From Anaerolineae bacterium (GTDB lineage Bacteria; Chloroflexota; Anaerolineae; DUEN01), in assembly GCA_025060615.1 (NCBI GenBank), contig JANXBS010000005.1:140144-204143 (forward strand): DNA of 64,000 nucleotides. Reading direction: 5' to 3'. Position 1 is the stretch's first letter. Every line of letters begins with the position of its first letter. Below, in pieces: positions 62,202-64,000 of this stretch. A program made the position numbers and the translations under genes. A model generated the notes under the pieces. It was not told the origin of the DNA. It was given only the letters and a program-made list of their open reading frames with translations, and searched no databases.

Positions 62202-63341
62202 CTAGAGCCGGCCGGCCAACAGTTTCTTCTTGACAGCCATGTAATGGCAAAAGTTCTCCCAACTGACATCTGGTGGGATCGTGTGATCCACGGTGGGGAT
62301 AAATCCGCCCTCCTCGATCAGAGGAGCAAGCTCATAAAGGTGCTTCTCGATCTCGCGCGGGCCTTGCGTCAGAACACGTTTATCTACGCCTCCCCACAGG
62401 CGCAAGCCCTTGCCGAACTTCTTGCGTAACCGAATCGGATCCATGCCGGCTGCCCGCTCCAGAGGCCAAATGGCATCAATCCCGGCATCCATAAGTAATG
62501 GAATCAACGGCTCACAATTGCCATCGCTATCGAGGGTTATATAACGGGTACCATGAGACTTGAAAAAGTCTACCAATCGGCGTAGATGAGGATAAATGAA
62601 CTTCTTGAAGGTCTCCGGGCTAAGCAGGGGGCCACTTTTCATAGCGAAGTCCTCATTCAAGTTGAAATAATCAAGCCCAACCGCTTCCACGATAGGCCGT
62701 GAGACCTCGATGGTGAAGTCGGCGAAGAACTCCATCATTTCATGCATAAGCTCTGGCTGGTCGTACCAGCCATAAGAGACCCCTTCAGTCCCCATCCACT
62801 CGCGTGCACGCCAATAGAACCCCCCTGCCGCGCAGTTTCTTCCCAACACCAGCACGTGCCGACGGTTTTGCCAACCCCAAAGCCGCTCCTCTCGCCATTG
62901 CGGAGGATAGCGGGATGGCAAATGGGGGTCGTATCGCCTCTTGAGCTGCCGAAAGTCCTCCAGGGTCTTCACGGGAAAATCAAGGTACTGATCCATGGAC
63001 AGCCGCACGCCGTCCACAGTGCCTTCGCGCAGCGCCTTAGTCACGATCCCATTACTATGCTGAATGATCTCATAACGCTCTGTACGCTCTAGAACGCGTT
63101 CCTCGAAGGCGGGGCGCATCCCGTAGTCCACGGGGATGAACTCCCGGCAGTCCATGTCCAACCCCTCTTCGCCTTCGAACCAGTCCCAATGGAATGAAAA
63201 CGGCTTGAGGCCTTCGCGCTCCCACCGCTCACGTGTTTGGGGCCAAACGCCCAACTCGTGGTTGGGAACCCGGTCAACAGGCAAATATTCCATGGCACGT
63301 AAAAAGCGCGTTCTGCTGTCCAGTTGAGGAGAGCCGTCCAT
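62202..63341 (-). CDS. Uroporphyrinogen decarboxylase-like (URO-D family) protein
   Basis: 379 residues from the internal ATG; upstream in-frame codons overlap the LacI operator and are unlikely to be translated. It has a URO-D type TIM-barrel: TRFLRAMEYLPVDRVPNHEL, YLDFPVKTLEDFRQLKRRY, NEDFAMKSGPLLSPETF, YITLDSDGNCEPLIPLLMD and LWGGVDKRVLTQG. It is related in layout to the other URO-D-like protein, but clearly diverged. A consensus promoter with a LacI operator controls it, so it belongs to a sugar-induced function. Reaction unknown. Confidence 0.82.
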   Translation of the reverse strand: MDGSPQLDSRTRFLRAMEYLPVDRVPNHELGVWPQTRERWEREGLKPFSFHWDWFEGEEGLDMDCREFIPVDYGMRPAFEERVLERTERYEIIQHSNGIVTKALREGTVDGVRLSMDQYLDFPVKTLEDFRQLKRRYDPHLPSRYPPQWREERLWGWQNRRHVLVLGRNCAAGGFYWRAREWMGTEGVSYGWYDQPELMHEMMEFFADFTIEVSRPIVEAVGLDYFNLNEDFAMKSGPLLSPETFKKFIYPHLRRLVDFFKSHGTRYITLDSDGNCEPLIPLLMDAGIDAIWPLERAAGMDPIRLRKKFGKGLRLWGGVDKRVLTQGPREIEKHLYELAPLIEEGGFIPTVDHTIPPDVSWENFCHYMAVKKKLLAGRL

Positions 63342-63366
63342 AGGCCTGTTTTCCAAGCTTGGAGAT

Positions 63367-63382
63367 GTGCAAGCGGTTGCAC
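63367..63382. promoter_or_regulatory. LacI-family operator
   Basis: GTGCAAGCGGTTGCAC is a perfect inverted repeat of GTGCAA around GCGG, with the TGCAAnCGnTTGCA-like core of LacI/GalR sites. It begins about one nucleotide after the expected transcription start, the classic repressor position. The LacI-type gene at 60969-62009 is the likely reader. Confidence 0.85.
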
Positions 63383-63389
63383 AAACCCA

Positions 63390-63418
63390 AGTATACAAAG
63401 GTTGTATCAGCTTGTCAA
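63390..63418 (-). promoter_or_regulatory. Consensus promoter of the URO-D-like gene
   Basis: On the minus strand TTGACA and TATACT are separated by exactly 17 nt (63418-63413, 63395-63390). The operator lies directly downstream. This is the best housekeeping promoter in the window. Confidence 0.87.
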
Positions 63419-63512
63419 GGGCTTGCAGTTACTCTCTGAGGCTTTTAACAATTATCCCGTCGCAAAGGGGCGGGCGGCTATCTTGCGCGCTCTCCCTAAA
63501 ACGAGCGAATCA

Positions 63513-63521
63513 TGCTATAAT
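63513..63521 (+). promoter_or_regulatory. Extended -10 promoter of the dockerin-type gene
   Basis: TGCTATAAT is a perfect extended -10 element, about 110 nt before the dockerin-type gene. No good -35 is at the right distance. The 5' leader of about 100 nt shows no structure I can name. Confidence 0.6.
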
Positions 63522-63630
63522 CTAGGCGTCCTACTGTGAAGAAGTTCACAACATTCCAAAAAACACCCTTCGCAGGCAAATCCCGCTGACCAGTTATGGC
63601 ACTGGTTATGAGCAAAAGGAGTCAAAAGCG

Positions 63631-64000
63631 ATGAAAAAGCACATCCTTCTTATGGCGCTGATCTTCTTCCTGTTGATCCTGCCCCTGACAACTGTCACCT
63701 TAGCCCTGGTGGGCGACCTGAACATTGACGGCGCCGTGAACGATGCCGATATGACCATCGTCACCAACGCCTACGGCAGCCGGGCCGTCGCCACGCCCCC
63801 CTCCCCCAACTGGGACTGGCGGGCTGACATCAACAACGACCGGCAGGTGAACCTCTCCGACCTCACCCTCGCCGGGCGCAACTACGGCGACACTTTCAAC
63901 TTCCACTGGCCCCGGCGCATCTCCAACGGGCGCACCCCCGACCCGGCCTCCACCAACGTTATCTGGAAAGACGCCGTCGCCGACCGCCGCGGCCACATCC
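63631..64000 (+). CDS. Secreted dockerin type I-like protein, 3' end cut by window edge
   Basis: The ATG has AGGAG nine bases upstream; 123 codons are visible. A Sec signal (about 1-25) is followed by two dockerin-like calcium-loop segments: VGDLNIDGAVNDADMTIV (about 25-42) and ADINNDRQVNLSDLTLAG (about 64-81), each with the D-x-N-x-D pattern and a downstream Asp. The second has the final part NYGDTF. From about codon 27 on, third positions are almost all C or G, unlike the neighbouring genes. Dockerins normally bind cohesins; outside cellulosomes they occur in many surface proteins. Downstream domains are not visible. Confidence 0.82.
   Translation, partial: MKKHILLMALIFFLLILPLTTVTLALVGDLNIDGAVNDADMTIVTNAYGSRAVATPPSPNWDWRADINNDRQVNLSDLTLAGRNYGDTFNFHWPRRISNGRTPDPASTNVIWKDAVADRRGHI

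Noticed and set aside
63700..63996. Gly/Val-rich minus-strand frame at the right edge
   Set aside because: A product of the C/G-rich third positions of the dockerin-type gene on the plus strand.
1..64000. CRISPR arrays, rRNA or tRNA genes, insertion sequences and prophage genes
   Set aside because: I looked for regular repeats, cloverleaf-type conserved arms and transposase or integrase motifs and saw none that I could support by eye.

Overview
The window reads as a chromosome segment of a motile, single-membrane bacterium of Chloroflexota type. No single marker proves this. The inference rests on a flagellar gene set with no outer-membrane ring genes in view, a Tat/lipoprotein binding protein with a Pro/Ala-rich tether, frequent GTG and TTG starts, and carbohydrate loci that mix URO-D-like proteins, ADP-ribosylglycohydrolase-like proteins and Opp-type transporters.

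From the left edge to about 40.7 kb lies one of the densest flagellar and chemotaxis regions one could expect, almost all on the minus strand. Read in the direction of transcription there are three blocks. Block 1 (40.7 to 21.6 kb): glycosidase-like protein, flgC, fliE, fliF, fliG, fliH, fliI, fliJ, a lytic transglycosylase, flgB, a DNRLRE protein, fliK, flgD, a TIGR02530-type protein, flgE, and a giant secreted glycosidase-like protein. Block 2 (19.9 to 13.0 kb): cheA, cheC, cheD, cheY, cheB, cheR, cheX and an OmpR-type response regulator, closed by a clear terminator. Block 3 (12.8 kb to the left edge): flbD, motA, motB, fliL, fliM, fliN, fliO, fliP, fliQ, fliR, flhB, flhA, flhF, a small membrane protein, fliA, a DUF2802/DUF6115-like protein and a membrane protein with an anti-sigma-K-like domain. 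A lone plus-strand sensor kinase sits between blocks 1 and 2. Flagellin, filament cap, flgG, flgK, flgL, flgM, flhG, cheW and receptors are not in the window.

Two observations stand out. First, blocks 1 and 3 start with the same promoter layout: half-sites like CTTTAC repeated every 11 bp, then exactly 22 nt, then a -10 hexamer. This is what an OmpR/PhoB-type regulator would be expected to read, and such a regulator is encoded between the blocks. Second, three related clan-A glycosidase-like domains occur in two proteins at the two ends of block 1. One protein has a Sec signal. The other has no Sec signal but carries a flagellar-substrate-like N-terminus. Together with the DNRLRE protein they suggest an undescribed flagellum-linked glycan-handling system.

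From 40.9 to 42.6 kb are plus-strand folB, folK and folE. From 42.6 to 55.4 kb are two minus-strand sugar operons, each with a strong promoter. One encodes L-rhamnose isomerase, a class II aldolase, a retropepsin-like protease and a TIM-barrel epimerase. The other encodes an Opp-type ABC transporter, an SDR dehydrogenase, a mannonate-dehydratase-like enolase and a zinc alcohol dehydrogenase. From 55.6 kb to the right edge are a MOT1-type molybdate transporter, two URO-D-like genes, a 101-bp duplication that made a gene fragment, a histidine phosphatase, an ADP-ribosylglycohydrolase-like protein, a LacI regulator with a textbook operator just downstream of a consensus promoter, a 43-codon relic of a sugar permease, and a partial dockerin-type secreted protein with a clearly different base composition.
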